Of a DNA stretch of 26,101 bases, positions 5,109 through 11,429 are shown one piece after another. Where the stretch lies: IMG/VR virus record IMGVR_UViG_3300043295_000006, positions 1 through 26,101 of that record; one strand, given 5' to 3'. The translations under genes were made by a program, and so were the position numbers. This stretch comes from a virus. The notes beneath the pieces were generated by a model that was given only the letters and a program-made list of their open reading frames with translations, made no database searches and was not told where the DNA came from. Positions within the stretch are counted from its first letter, which is position 1, and every line of letters starts with the position of its first letter.

Positions 5109-5348
5109 TCATGGTGTCCTCGGTCGCTGAATGGTTTTGCAGAACTCAGCGTGTTTAGTTACTTGGGCGACCGTAGCCGATCCCGGCGAGACATGGAATG
5201 TGTCGATCCAAAAATCATCGTCCCAATCGCTCGGATTTCTGCCAAAGCGCCTCTCGTACTCCTCCTCTGCTTGGTCACGCAGATTGGCATATCTTTCGTG
5301 CGCATTTGAGAGTCGGTCAAGTAATTGCTGAAAACCCAAATCTGTCAT
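5109..5348 (-). CDS. Hypothetical protein, 79 aa
   Basis: A 79-residue acidic protein starting MTDLGFQQLLDRLSNAHERY and containing EEEYERRFGRNPSDWDDDFW, a helical, Trp/Asp-rich pattern. The start at 5348 is supported by AAGGAG about 8 nt upstream. Longer in-frame extensions to 5645 overlap the preceding gene in a different frame and look non-coding. Its stop overlaps the next start as ATGA. I do not recognise the family. Confidence 0.7.
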   Translation of the reverse strand: MTDLGFQQLLDRLSNAHERYANLRDQAEEEYERRFGRNPSDWDDDFWIDTFHVSPGSATVAQVTKHAEFCKTIQRPRTP

Positions 5349-5392
5349 ATCTGCTTCTCCTTGAATATGCCCTCGGAGATTGTATTCAACGC

Positions 5393-5779
5393 TCAGCCCT
5401 CCTTCCACTTGCCCGCAGCCCTGAGCACGGCTTCGGTGATTTCGGCGGGGGAACACAAGACCAGATTCCCTAACCAGTGTTCGTCCTCCTCGCCACGAGC
5501 GCAAACGATTTGAAGTTCTCTGACAAAAGCCTCCTTCGTGTGCAAAGGTAGCTTCCTCGCCACCGCTCTTGCGGCGTCGCCGTCGTGGGGGTAGTCGGGA
5601 ACCGCGCCATGACCCACAGGCTCTCCATCTGGTCGAAGCACCCACGATTCCGGGCGTGTAAAGCCCTTGATTTGGTTATCCAAATCAGGGTCGCCGGAAA
5701 ACTTCCAACCGGCAAGTTCCGCCATCGCCTGTCTTTGAGCCTGCTCGTTCACTTCCCGCTCCTTAGCCCGTACCACCAT
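5393..5779 (-). CDS. Phage ABA-sandwich-like protein
   Basis: A 128-residue protein. The order NEQAQRQAMAELAGWK at the N-terminus, then PDYPHDGDAARAVARKL, and finally CSPAEITEAVLRAAGKWKE follows the pattern of the phage ABA-sandwich domain family: a short amphipathic start, a 'Y..D...A' motif, and a C-terminal helix of the form PAEAICRAAL. The start at 5779 is chosen for GGAG 7 nt upstream; it overlaps the end of the previous gene by 17 nt. Function of the family is unknown to me. Confidence 0.65.
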   Translation of the reverse strand: MVVRAKEREVNEQAQRQAMAELAGWKFSGDPDLDNQIKGFTRPESWVLRPDGEPVGHGAVPDYPHDGDAARAVARKLPLHTKEAFVRELQIVCARGEEDEHWLGNLVLCSPAEITEAVLRAAGKWKEG

Positions 5780-6104
5780 GACGCAACTCCGTATGGTAGG
5801 CATCACAGACGCTTAGTTCTGTCGGCTTCCCCTTCCCCTCCGGCTTGGGCTGGTGAAACTGGCGGTGGGAGGCGATGAGGCCCGTCGCAAACTTTATCCA
5901 TTCGCATCGAGGAAGGCGCAGATTACAGATTTTTTCCGCCAACTCCCCATCGCTCTCCGTTGGCTCGGCAGAAAGCGAGGAAACTTTCTCCTCCACCCGT
6001 TTGCGCTCCGCGTCCATCGCGTAACGGAAGGCGGCCTCAGGATTCAGCGTACTCCGAAACACATCCCATGCTTCACCGACGATTTGGTATTGGGTCTTGC
6101 TCAT
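5763..6104 (-). CDS. Hypothetical protein, 113 aa
   Basis: A 113-residue protein, helical in the first half (VGEAWDVFRSTLNPEAAFRY) with charged segments later. A strong AGGAGG lies 7 nt before the ATG. The 18-bp leader plus start region is identical to that of the preceding gene at 6138-6521. Small accessory phage gene without a family that I recognise. Confidence 0.7.
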   Translation of the reverse strand: MSKTQYQIVGEAWDVFRSTLNPEAAFRYAMDAERKRVEEKVSSLSAEPTESDGELAEKICNLRLPRCEWIKFATGLIASHRQFHQPKPEGKGKPTELSVCDAYHTELRHGGTG

Positions 6105-6117
6105 CTGTTCTCCTCCT
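6100..6117 (-). promoter_or_regulatory. Duplicated ribosome-binding leader, copy 1
   Basis: The 18-bp sequence ctcatctgttctcctcct (plus strand) occurs here and at 6517-6534. On the minus strand it supplies AGGAGG, a 7-nt spacer and ATGAG, forming the start regions of two adjacent unrelated genes. Confidence 0.7.
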
Positions 6118-6137
6118 TGGGCGATCTAGGACTGTCA

Positions 6138-6521
6138 CTAACCGGCTATAATCTGCATGGTTTTTGAATTGAAGGGCTGCGGCCAATTACGCCATCTTGT
6201 CCAAATCACCGAATCCCATTTGTTGCATTTCATATTGGAAATCAAAATCTCGTTGCCCCTCGGATGGCTTTCGACCATTTGAAGGGTTTCGACCTTGCTG
6301 TCGGGATGGTAGTATGTCGGGCCAATTTGCTCCGGGTCACCACGGAATAACTTATCCCCCTCGACCCGGTCCTCTCGTTTCCACAACTTGAAGGCATAGG
6401 CACTGTCAGGAAAGACCACTCTCTCCGGTTTTGTGTCAGCAGGACAATCCACTTGCCACGTCTCTGCGACAAATGGACCGGGCGCAAAAAATTCAATCCA
6501 GTACGATATTCGTTTTCTCAT
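6138..6521 (-). CDS. Conserved hypothetical phage protein, 127 aa
   Basis: A 127-residue protein starting MRKRISYWIEFFAPGPFVAE, a start I have seen in small uncharacterised phage proteins. Aromatic residues and Lys/Arg are scattered throughout and no catalytic motif is evident. AGGAGG 7 nt before the ATG supports the start. The gene is bracketed by two copies of the same 18-bp leader, one its own and one belonging to the next gene. This could reflect modular gene exchange at ribosome-binding sites. Confidence 0.7.
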   Translation of the reverse strand: MRKRISYWIEFFAPGPFVAETWQVDCPADTKPERVVFPDSAYAFKLWKREDRVEGDKLFRGDPEQIGPTYYHPDSKVETLQMVESHPRGNEILISNMKCNKWDSVIWTRWRNWPQPFNSKTMQIIAG

Positions 6522-6534
6522 CTGTTCTCCTCCT
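6517..6534 (-). promoter_or_regulatory. Duplicated ribosome-binding leader, copy 2
   Basis: Identical to 6100-6117. It supplies the Shine-Dalgarno and first bases of the 127-residue gene. Confidence 0.7.
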
Positions 6535-6707
6535 CTACCGCAGTTGGCCGTTTAGCTGTCCTGTCTTGGATTTAAGCCCCGTTTTGCCATCGCAAGCCAC
6601 TTTGGGCCGTCCGGGGCACAAAGACGCCGCAAATCGAATCTGGGACTGTCAGAATGGCCTCTATTGCGCTCATCTCATCCTCCGGTTCCTACGATGGCGG
6701 CGGGGGA

Positions 6708-6983
6708 TCATTGCCAGTACATCATATCTTCAGGGCTGCGTTTGCTACAAGTGTTTTGCAGGAACTTCATACCTGCAATTTCCCATTCGTAACTCCACGA
6801 AAACCACGTATCCCCATCCGTGTGCATTAGCATCCCTCGCGTGCCCTTCGTGCTTTTGGCATCAATCTTGTGAACATCGGCCAAGTGTTTCATCATGGCC
6901 TCATGCCCGAACTCTGGATTGTCCTTGCAGTTTGGGCAAATCCACCAACTTCCAAACCGTCGCTCCTTGGGCGTTTTGCTCAT
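6708..6983 (-). CDS. Small zinc-finger-like protein, 91 aa
   Basis: A 91-residue protein with CPNC (about 16-19), then HEAMMKHLADVHKI, a spacing compatible with a C2H2-type zinc site. The rest is Trp/Met-rich (TWFSWSYEWEIAGMKF). GAGG lies close upstream of the ATG at 6983. No family recognised. The 185 nt downstream to the next gene hold only a doubtful 33-codon frame. Confidence 0.6.
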   Translation of the reverse strand: MSKTPKERRFGSWWICPNCKDNPEFGHEAMMKHLADVHKIDAKSTKGTRGMLMHTDGDTWFSWSYEWEIAGMKFLQNTCSKRSPEDMMYWQ

Positions 6984-7013
6984 TTCCTCACCCGTCCTTT
7001 CTGGCCGCCGGGG

Positions 7014-7226
7014 TCAGGACAGCTTCTTCTTGAGTTCGGCGATGCGTTGCTCGGCCCGCTTCTGTGTTGCCGCAAGCTCCCGTTCGATTGCTCGGCGCTT
7101 GCTGAGATCATTGACCACATAACGAACCGAATCAAATCCAAACCGGGCCACCAGCTTTTGAATGTATGGCAATACCCGTTTGGCAGCGTTGCGTTTCTGT
7201 TGAGTCTTTGTCGGCATTCGATTCAT
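7014..7226 (-). CDS. Hypothetical coiled-coil protein, 70 aa
   Basis: A 70-residue, very basic protein starting MNRMPTKTQQKRNAAKR. A middle segment, IQKLVARFGFDSVRYVVNDL, is followed by a charged helix or coiled coil (about 45-70, ending AELKKKLS). The start at 7226 is chosen because its ATG overlaps the stop of the short zinc-ribbon gene as ATGA; the frame also extends to 7265 without support. Possibly nucleic-acid binding given the charge; function unknown. Confidence 0.65.
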   Translation of the reverse strand: MNRMPTKTQQKRNAAKRVLPYIQKLVARFGFDSVRYVVNDLSKRRAIERELAATQKRAEQRIAELKKKLS

Positions 7227-7378
7227 GCTGGAATCCTTTCGACTTTGGGTTTCTCGTTTTGCCAAGGAGCGTCAAACCTGCGCTTGCAGCGCGGACACGA
7301 CTTTGGGGATGATTTGCGCGGAATCCAACTGTATTTGCAGTCCGGGTTTGGACACGTCCAAAGGCGCTGTGCTTTCAT
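7223..7378 (-). CDS. Short zinc-ribbon protein, 51 aa
   Basis: A 51-residue protein, MKAQRLWTCP then NPDCKYSWIPRKSSPKSCPR and CKRRFDAPW. Two cysteine pairs (C9/C14 and C28/C31) form a classic small zinc ribbon, with a conserved-looking RFDAPW after the last Cys. Its TGA overlaps the next ATG as ATGA, strong support for a real gene despite its size. There is no Shine-Dalgarno; a possible promoter just upstream would give a nearly leaderless transcript. Such ribbons are often nucleic-acid binding; the specific role is unknown. Confidence 0.75.
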   Translation of the reverse strand: MKAQRLWTCPNPDCKYSWIPRKSSPKSCPRCKRRFDAPWQNEKPKVERIPA

Positions 7379-7385
7379 GGGGCTA

Positions 7386-7415
7386 TTACTACTACGAACA
7401 GCCTGTAACTGTCAA
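7386..7415 (-). promoter_or_regulatory. Possible promoter before the zinc-ribbon gene
   Basis: A consensus -35 TTGACA (7415-7410), followed after 18-19 bp by a weak -10 (TAGTAA or AGTAAT). It is placed at the start of a gene block after a non-coding gap, which is where a promoter is expected. The -10 match is poor and the start site would lie almost at the ATG. Confidence 0.35.
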
Positions 7416-7497
7416 CAGAAATCACAACAATTCTTTCCCCCCCCGCGCAATGCCCTAATTCTATTGGGTAAACCGCAGAAGATTTCCCTACACAACC

Positions 7498-7566
7498 CCG
7501 GCACCGGCTCTAGGTGAGGAAGCCCGGAGAAGTCGAGGGGCTTGAGGCGAGACGAGCCGGTGCCGG
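7498..7566. other. Non-coding structured element with 13-bp perfect closing helix
   Basis: CCGGCACCGGCTC (7498-7510) is the exact reverse complement of 7554-7566. Inside is a second perfect stem AAGCCC/GGGCTT (7520-7525 with 7538-7543). It lies 57 nt after the last gene of the right-hand operon. Neither strand has a T-run after it, so it is not a standard intrinsic terminator. It could be a 3'-end stabiliser, a processing site or a small RNA. The design (13-bp closing helix, inner 6-bp hairpin, about 70 nt) resembles the hairpin at 4014-4086. Confidence 0.5.
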
Positions 7567-7573
7567 TCAGATA

Positions 7574-7616
7574 ACCCCAGTCTGAGGCCGCGTCGTGGCG
7601 GCGTGTCGGACGGGGA
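7574..7616 (-). other. Hairpin immediately after the late operon
   Basis: On the minus strand CCCC and GTC at one end face GAC and GGGG at the other, around an inner stem GCCGC/GCGGC with loop CACGAC. It starts about 7 nt after the stop codon of the 188-residue gene. With the element at 7498-7566 it fills most of the non-coding gap 7379-7622. Probably an operon-end structure; no T-run. Confidence 0.35.
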
Positions 7617-7622
7617 ACAGAA

Positions 7623-8189
7623 TCAGAACGTCAGCAGAACGCCAGCCTTGAAGTCGGCGACCGTCTCTTTCTCGCCAAACTTCAAATGCGCGGCCTTGTC
7701 GATGTCGGGCTGGGCCGTAGCTGCCAAGGTGATCCCCTGCAAATTCTGCAACGGGCCGAAGTGGAGCTTTTGTAACCAGCCGACATGCCATAGGGTGTTG
7801 AGTCCGCCGCCAAGACCAAGGTGATCGACTGTGGCCGTTGGGAGTTGGGAGACCGTGATTTCACCGTTTATGTTCACAACCCCATTGCTCTTGACAAGGG
7901 GAGGCGTCAACACGCTCTCGGTGACTACCGCCGTGAGCTTGCCCCTCCGCAACTGGTCAACCGTGTTCCCCAAGCCTGCTGAGGCCACGCCGTTGCTGGC
8001 GACGTACAGGTAGGTCGCGTTGAGGGCTTGACCCCATGCGCCGCTTACGGACGTAACGCCGGTCGCGCTGGTGATGACCTGCGTGATAACGGCGCTGACG
8101 GGCCGGGTTGGTACGGTGGTTGTTTGCGCCGCTACAGGCCACGCGCCCGCTGCGATCACCAACATCGTGGCGATTATGAGTCTCTTCAT
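7623..8189 (-). CDS. Exported hypothetical protein, 188 aa
   Basis: A 188-residue protein with a clear Sec signal peptide: MKR, a hydrophobic core LIIATMLVIAAGAW, and a likely cleavage site PVAA before QTT. The mature part is Thr/Val/Ala-rich and beta-like, with VNINGEITVSQLPTATVDHL and a final strand FKAGVLLTF. AAAGGAT lies 9 nt upstream of the ATG. It is the last gene of the right-hand operon. The C-terminus ending in Phe after alternating hydrophobics resembles an outer-membrane strand, but a single such strand proves nothing. Function unknown; secreted or envelope-located by inference. Confidence 0.7.
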   Translation of the reverse strand: MKRLIIATMLVIAAGAWPVAAQTTTVPTRPVSAVITQVITSATGVTSVSGAWGQALNATYLYVASNGVASAGLGNTVDQLRRGKLTAVVTESVLTPPLVKSNGVVNINGEITVSQLPTATVDHLGLGGGLNTLWHVGWLQKLHFGPLQNLQGITLAATAQPDIDKAAHLKFGEKETVADFKAGVLLTF

Positions 8190-8196
8190 GTTCGTT

Positions 8197-8424
8197 TTAT
8201 CCTTTCTCTTGGGTTTTGAGTTTCATTTCCGTACAATGTGACGGGCAACGGAAGAAATGACCAGAGCTAACGCTTGCCGCCGCCCTTCGATTCCTTGCAG
8301 CAAGTCGGCATCCAATCTTCTGACATGCCGCCAGTTTGTATCCTTCTGGAGACCTGTACAGTGATTCGACGGGGTCGCCGCATTCAGTGCACTTCATCTC
8401 GTTGTGATCGCCTTGGTTTAGCAC
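8197..8424 (-). CDS. Small Cys-rich zinc-binding protein
   Basis: A 75-residue protein with Cys and His pairs: CTEC (12-15), CQKIGC (about 34-39) and CPSHC near the C-terminus. The start is taken as GTG at 8424 because GGGAGG lies 6 nt upstream. The internal ATG nine codons later (MKCTEC) has only a distant AAGG and is the alternative. Likely a zinc-binding fold; no family recognised. Confidence 0.55.
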   Translation of the reverse strand: MLNQGDHNEMKCTECGDPVESLYRSPEGYKLAACQKIGCRLAARNRRAAASVSSGHFFRCPSHCTEMKLKTQEKG

Positions 8425-8472
8425 CTATCGCCTCCCGCCGACTCTTTACAGCCGACGCTTGGCTCTCGATGC

Positions 8473-8727
8473 CTATGGAGCAGGTGTGAAGTCGAGGTAG
8501 TAGCTCTTGTTCAACTCAAAGAGCTTCCAGACCTCTTGATTCACCGTTCCCAACTGCAAGCTGCCCGTGGGCGTACTGGCCCAGAACTGCTTGTTCTCCT
8601 CCGTGTCGTAACAGACAGGTGTAAAGTTGAGTGTTCGCACTTCGACGGGTGGAGTGCTCTTGCCATCTTTCCATCCTGAGTGCATCGTCGTCGTGTAACT
8701 GTTCAACTGGAACTTTGCTCTAACCAT
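8473..8727 (-). CDS. Conserved small phage protein, 84 aa
   Basis: An 84-residue protein starting MVRAKFQLNSYTTTMHSG. The pattern EVRTLNFTPVCYDTEENKQF, ASTPTGSLQLGTVN and FELNKSYYLDFTPA is that of a small beta-rich phage protein seen across many phages (typically ending YYVDFTPA). AAGGAGGT lies 7 nt upstream of the ATG at 8727, fixing the start; the frame extends to 8892 but the extension overlaps another gene and looks non-coding. Function unknown. Confidence 0.75.
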   Translation of the reverse strand: MVRAKFQLNSYTTTMHSGWKDGKSTPPVEVRTLNFTPVCYDTEENKQFWASTPTGSLQLGTVNQEVWKLFELNKSYYLDFTPAP

Positions 8728-8902
8728 TGCGACCACCTCCTTTCTTTTGCCAGCCGAGCCATCGGCCAGCGGTTTCGTGTACGGACTTCTGTTGTCCTGA
8801 AATGTCTGTGGGCAATAGGTCACAACTCCATGCGTCATGGCCGCGCTTCCTAAATGCCTCGCGTACAACTCCGCTGAACTCACAGGCCACAAGAACTTTC
8901 AT
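8720..8902 (-). pseudogene. Truncated phage DNA methyltransferase-like N-terminus
   Basis: A 60-residue frame. Its first 36 residues, MKVLVACEFSGVVREAFRKR then GHDAWSCDLLPTDISG, match the N-terminal Rossmann-type SAM-binding start of a phage methyltransferase-like family. I recall full-length members of about 150-200 residues with a downstream catalytic PP motif. Here the sequence becomes unrelated after LLPTDISG and stops at 8720, overlapping the start of the next gene. The ATG still overlaps the upstream stop as ATGA, so the fragment is probably still translated. No remainder is found in the other frames nearby, which suggests a deletion or recombination joint near 8790. Confidence 0.65.
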
Positions 8903-9216
8903 CCTCTTGCCAGAAATCTCCTCACCGTTTTGTGGACGCCATCCTTGTGCTTCAGGTACTCGATTGTCAAGTAGATTAAACCGGCGAGCATCCAGTAGTA
9001 CCGGGTCTTTACCCGGTTCAACACCACTTCGGTCTGCAACACGTCCAGCCGAGCGGCCACGAGCTTGTCCAGACCGTTTGTGGCGACGGTGGTAAATGCG
9101 TGGAGATCAGCCTTGGCTTCTACGGCGGCGTCATGGACGGCGGTGACGGTGGCACACCCGCCCGTTACCCAGACCAGGACGACCCAGATAACCGGAATTG
9201 TCCACCAATACTTCAT
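8899..9216 (-). CDS. Putative single-gene spanin (u-spanin-like lipoprotein)
   Basis: A 105-residue protein with an N-terminal hydrophobic signal ending in a lipobox-like VTGGC (Cys21), a periplasmic-type helical stretch rich in Ala, Val and Leu (VEAKADLHAFTTVATNGLDK), and a second hydrophobic segment near the C-terminus (YYWMLAGLIYLTIEYL, about 73-88) with a basic tail. A lipoprotein signal at one end and a transmembrane helix at the other is the layout of unimolecular spanins such as T1 gp11, which fuse inner and outer membranes at lysis. The lipobox is not canonical. It follows a two-helix holin candidate and starts with an ATGA overlap. A plain membrane lipoprotein is the alternative. Confidence 0.5.
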   Translation of the reverse strand: MKYWWTIPVIWVVLVWVTGGCATVTAVHDAAVEAKADLHAFTTVATNGLDKLVAARLDVLQTEVVLNRVKTRYYWMLAGLIYLTIEYLKHKDGVHKTVRRFLARG

Positions 9217-9353
9217 CTGAGATCAAACCTGAGAACAAACCCCATTCGGCTCAATAGCCTATGAACCCAGTTGAACCGCGGCAAATAAATCGTCACAGTT
9301 GTTGACTGACAATCACTGGTGCAAACAATGTCGCTTTTTGTGTATATGCTCAT
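9213..9353 (-). CDS. Small protein, 46 aa, between holin and spanin candidates
   Basis: A 46-residue frame, MSIYTKSDIVCTSDCQSTTV then TIYLPRFNWVHRLLSRMGFV and LRFDLR. Both junctions support it: the start overlaps the upstream stop as TGATG and the stop overlaps the next ATG as ATGA. The C-terminal half is amphipathic and basic. No family is recognised. The position inside a lysis-like block could mean a lysis accessory or regulator, which is inference. Confidence 0.6.
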   Translation of the reverse strand: MSIYTKSDIVCTSDCQSTTVTIYLPRFNWVHRLLSRMGFVLRFDLR

Positions 9354-9610
9354 CACGGCTTGTCCGTAGGAAGTGTCGCCGGTGTCGCTACGTTCGCCCC
9401 AGATGCGCTTTGGCCCTGTCCCTGTCCTTGGGCAGCCTTGAGGCCCAATAGCCCCGGTACGGCCACTACAGCGACTTTGCAAGCCGTCATCAGCCATGCC
9501 TGAGTCACCCCGACTGAGATGATTGCCCCGGCCACTACGCCGATCACAGCCAATACCACCGAGGGGTGCGTTACCAAGTCCAGCCATTCTGACCATCGCG
9601 TTGAGTTCAT
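9353..9610 (-). CDS. Putative holin (two transmembrane helices)
   Basis: An 85-residue protein with a short soluble start (MNSTRWSEWLDLVTHPS), a hydrophobic helix VVLAVIGVVAGAIISVGV (about 18-35), a short turn, a second helix WLMTACKVAVVAVPGLLGL (about 39-57), and a polar Gln/Gly/Ser/Ala/Pro tail. Size and topology fit a small phage holin. AGGAGG lies 9 nt upstream of the ATG; the longer frame to 9772 overlaps the beta-helix gene and looks non-coding. The neighbouring lipoprotein with a C-terminal helix fits a lysis block. No endolysin was found nearby, so the assignment rests on topology alone. Confidence 0.5.
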   Translation of the reverse strand: MNSTRWSEWLDLVTHPSVVLAVIGVVAGAIISVGVTQAWLMTACKVAVVAVPGLLGLKAAQGQGQGQSASGANVATPATLPTDKP

Positions 9611-9623
9611 GCTCTCATTCCTC

Positions 9624-11429
9624 CTAAAATGCTCCCTGTTTGCCGCCGCCCTGTCCCGCCGTGAGGCACGGAGACGAGTTCGACAAACTGTAGTTGTTGA
9701 GATACGCGTTCTGCATACTGCCGTGCGAAATGTCGATGAACTGCGGATTGCAGTTTGTTCCGTGTGCCTCAAACCCGTACTGCTTCATCAAAGCGAGCGT
9801 GTCCGAGTGTGCGCCGTTCGTGTCTGTCACATCGAACCAGTCTGTCAAGTTCGTAACAGACCAGTCATTGTAATCTATCGTCCAGCTTGAGAACGTGTTG
9901 GTGTTACCGATTGTGCCGAAAATGAACAAATGCGTAGAGCCGGAGTCGCTGCCGTTGGTGTCGAACTCGTAGCCGATATTGTTGAGCACCTGAATCGTGT
10001 GATTTGTGGGCCAGTAGGCCGTGATGCCGTTGTATGGGTCTCCCGCTCCGCATTGTAGTATCCCGTTATTGTGGTCAGCGATGAACGTGTTGTTGGAGAT
10101 CACAACCTGCACGGGATTTAACAGGTTGCAACTCAGCGTTGACCCGTTCTGCACGCCGTCATTGACGGTAATGAAGTTGCCGCCACCAGATGCGCCGGTT
10201 TGGATGTTGAGCAGGTTTGCGTAGATATTCGCGCTCGCGCCACCACTCAGGAATATCTGGCCCGTCGCCGCCGATGAATTGGTGGTGTGCGAATCCGAGA
10301 ACGTATTGGCGTAAATGTTAATGTTCGAGCCGAACACGCACGGACTGGCCACGTTGAGAAATATCGGGTCTTGATGATAGCCGGTGTTGGTTACGCCGTA
10401 GTATGTCCCATACGCCTGATAGTAGGCCCAGCCCATATCGTGAAGGCTGTTACTGGAAATGGCGATCCCGTCCGCTGCCGTAGCATTGGCAAAAGCGAGT
10501 ACCGTTCCCCAAAGAATGTAATCGTGGAAGTTGTTTCCCGACACCACGACGTTTGTGGCTGCCGCAAGGCCCAAGTCCACCCCATGACATACCTTTGTGA
10601 ACTCGTTGCTCACGATCTGGAAATTTGAGAGAGACGGGGCATTTCCTGCTACCGTGTGAATCCCGATGCCCGCTAGACTGCATTGGCCTATCGGATACTG
10701 ATTCTGCCACAGGCCGATACCGGTAAACAGATTGCCCGATACGACAAGGTTCGACACGTTCCCGCCAGTGTAGATGCCCCATGCGAAGCTCGCCGGAAGT
10801 CCTGTGTTGACGCAACTTCCCCCACCGGGCTGCGGGCCGGTAACAGGATAGTTGTATGCGCCTGCCGGATAGCTGGTGATGTCGATTGCCCCGCCACCAA
10901 GCGGGCCGATCTGGAATCCACGAATTGTAATGTTTTGGAGCGCGGAATAGTTCTCAAAAGCTGCAAGTGAGTTGCTACCTCCGTTGGAGCCGTTGTCCGT
11001 AATGACCGCCTTGCTTCCGTTGCCCCACATTGAGCCATCGTAGATTGTTGGTTGCGTAACGCTGATGCCATTGACCAACTGAATCCCGATGTTGGGCGTC
11101 GCCTGCTCAAGCGCAATGCCGTTCGTGCTGAGGACGTACTGCTCGCCACCGTACACATAACAGATCGACCCGGCGTTGAGCGTGTGGCCCGACCTGTTGT
11201 CGCCGGGGATATACTGCCACGGCTGATTCGTGGTGCCGGGGTTGGACTCGGAACCAACGCTCTGCCGCACGAACACGGCATTGTTGGTGCTGACGGAACC
11301 GCCTCCGCTGTTTCCGGTGCCGACTATGGTGAACAGCCCGTACACAACCGAGGTCTGACCGAAACACCGACTGGCAACGAAGACGCAAATGGCGAGATAA
11401 ATCAGCAGCGTTGTTAGGAATCGTTTCAT
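9624..11429 (-). CDS. Secreted right-handed beta-helix protein (tailspike-like)
   Basis: A 601-residue protein. A Sec signal peptide (MKRFLTTLLIYLAICVFVAS, likely cleavage after CFG before QTS) is followed by a Gly/Ser/Thr/Asn-rich chain with repeated parallel-beta-helix rungs such as NVVVSGNNFHDYI, IAISSNSLHDMG, NIYANTFSDSHT and VVISNNTFIADH. An N-terminal block (about 50-110, VRQSVGSESNPGTTNQPWQY) resembles secreted polysaccharide lyase-type proteins. The start at 11429 overlaps the upstream stop as ATGA; the 16-codon longer frame lacks support. Position next to other fibre-like genes suggests a tailspike or depolymerase, but a signal peptide on such a protein is unusual. No catalytic residues can be assigned. 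Confidence 0.7.
   Translation of the reverse strand: MKRFLTTLLIYLAICVFVASRCFGQTSVVYGLFTIVGTGNSGGGSVSTNNAVFVRQSVGSESNPGTTNQPWQYIPGDNRSGHTLNAGSICYVYGGEQYVLSTNGIALEQATPNIGIQLVNGISVTQPTIYDGSMWGNGSKAVITDNGSNGGSNSLAAFENYSALQNITIRGFQIGPLGGGAIDITSYPAGAYNYPVTGPQPGGGSCVNTGLPASFAWGIYTGGNVSNLVVSGNLFTGIGLWQNQYPIGQCSLAGIGIHTVAGNAPSLSNFQIVSNEFTKVCHGVDLGLAAATNVVVSGNNFHDYILWGTVLAFANATAADGIAISSNSLHDMGWAYYQAYGTYYGVTNTGYHQDPIFLNVASPCVFGSNINIYANTFSDSHTTNSSAATGQIFLSGGASANIYANLLNIQTGASGGGNFITVNDGVQNGSTLSCNLLNPVQVVISNNTFIADHNNGILQCGAGDPYNGITAYWPTNHTIQVLNNIGYEFDTNGSDSGSTHLFIFGTIGNTNTFSSWTIDYNDWSVTNLTDWFDVTDTNGAHSDTLALMKQYGFEAHGTNCNPQFIDISHGSMQNAYLNNYSLSNSSPCLTAGQGGGKQGAF

Larger units (their letters stand above)
4157..5112 (-). 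pseudogene. Reading frame interrupted by mobile cassette 2
   Basis: The 5' part (5112 down to 4697) begins MTGNELIAAERKRQIEVEGW then SPEHDDGH, the N-terminus of a common small phage protein family. Its start overlaps the upstream stop as ATGA. After about residue 28 the sequence no longer resembles that family, and a tRNA-3'-end-like segment (4980-5008) lies just beyond. The inverted-repeat element at 4391-4696 sits in the middle; with it, translation stops at 4645. Removing the element and one 8-bp repeat gives a single open frame of 213 codons ending at 4157 (...GLLHKKELR). The frame is therefore doubly rearranged: chimeric after codon 28, then split. Whether the 213-codon frame was ever a functional protein is unclear, since much of it has an untypical composition. 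Confidence 0.6.

Noticed and set aside
6572-6673. 33-codon frame with GGAGG before its ATG
   Set aside because: Composition is not convincing and the junctions do not overlap neighbours; another frame of the same DNA looks more protein-like but has no start.
7498-7566. Twister ribozyme
   Set aside because: AAGCCCGGA and a following GAGGGG recall the twister core, but the CCCAAGC loop and the UAA cleavage segment are missing.
9461-9545. GTAGTGGCC matches resembling the mobile element ends
   Set aside because: Two 9-bp matches in the holin candidate encode Val-Val-Ala; they are not inverted to each other and have no flanking duplication.
10688-11281. Minus-strand 197-codon frame within the beta-helix gene
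   Set aside because: Alternative frame of the 601-residue protein; Arg/Ser-rich and without a start signal.
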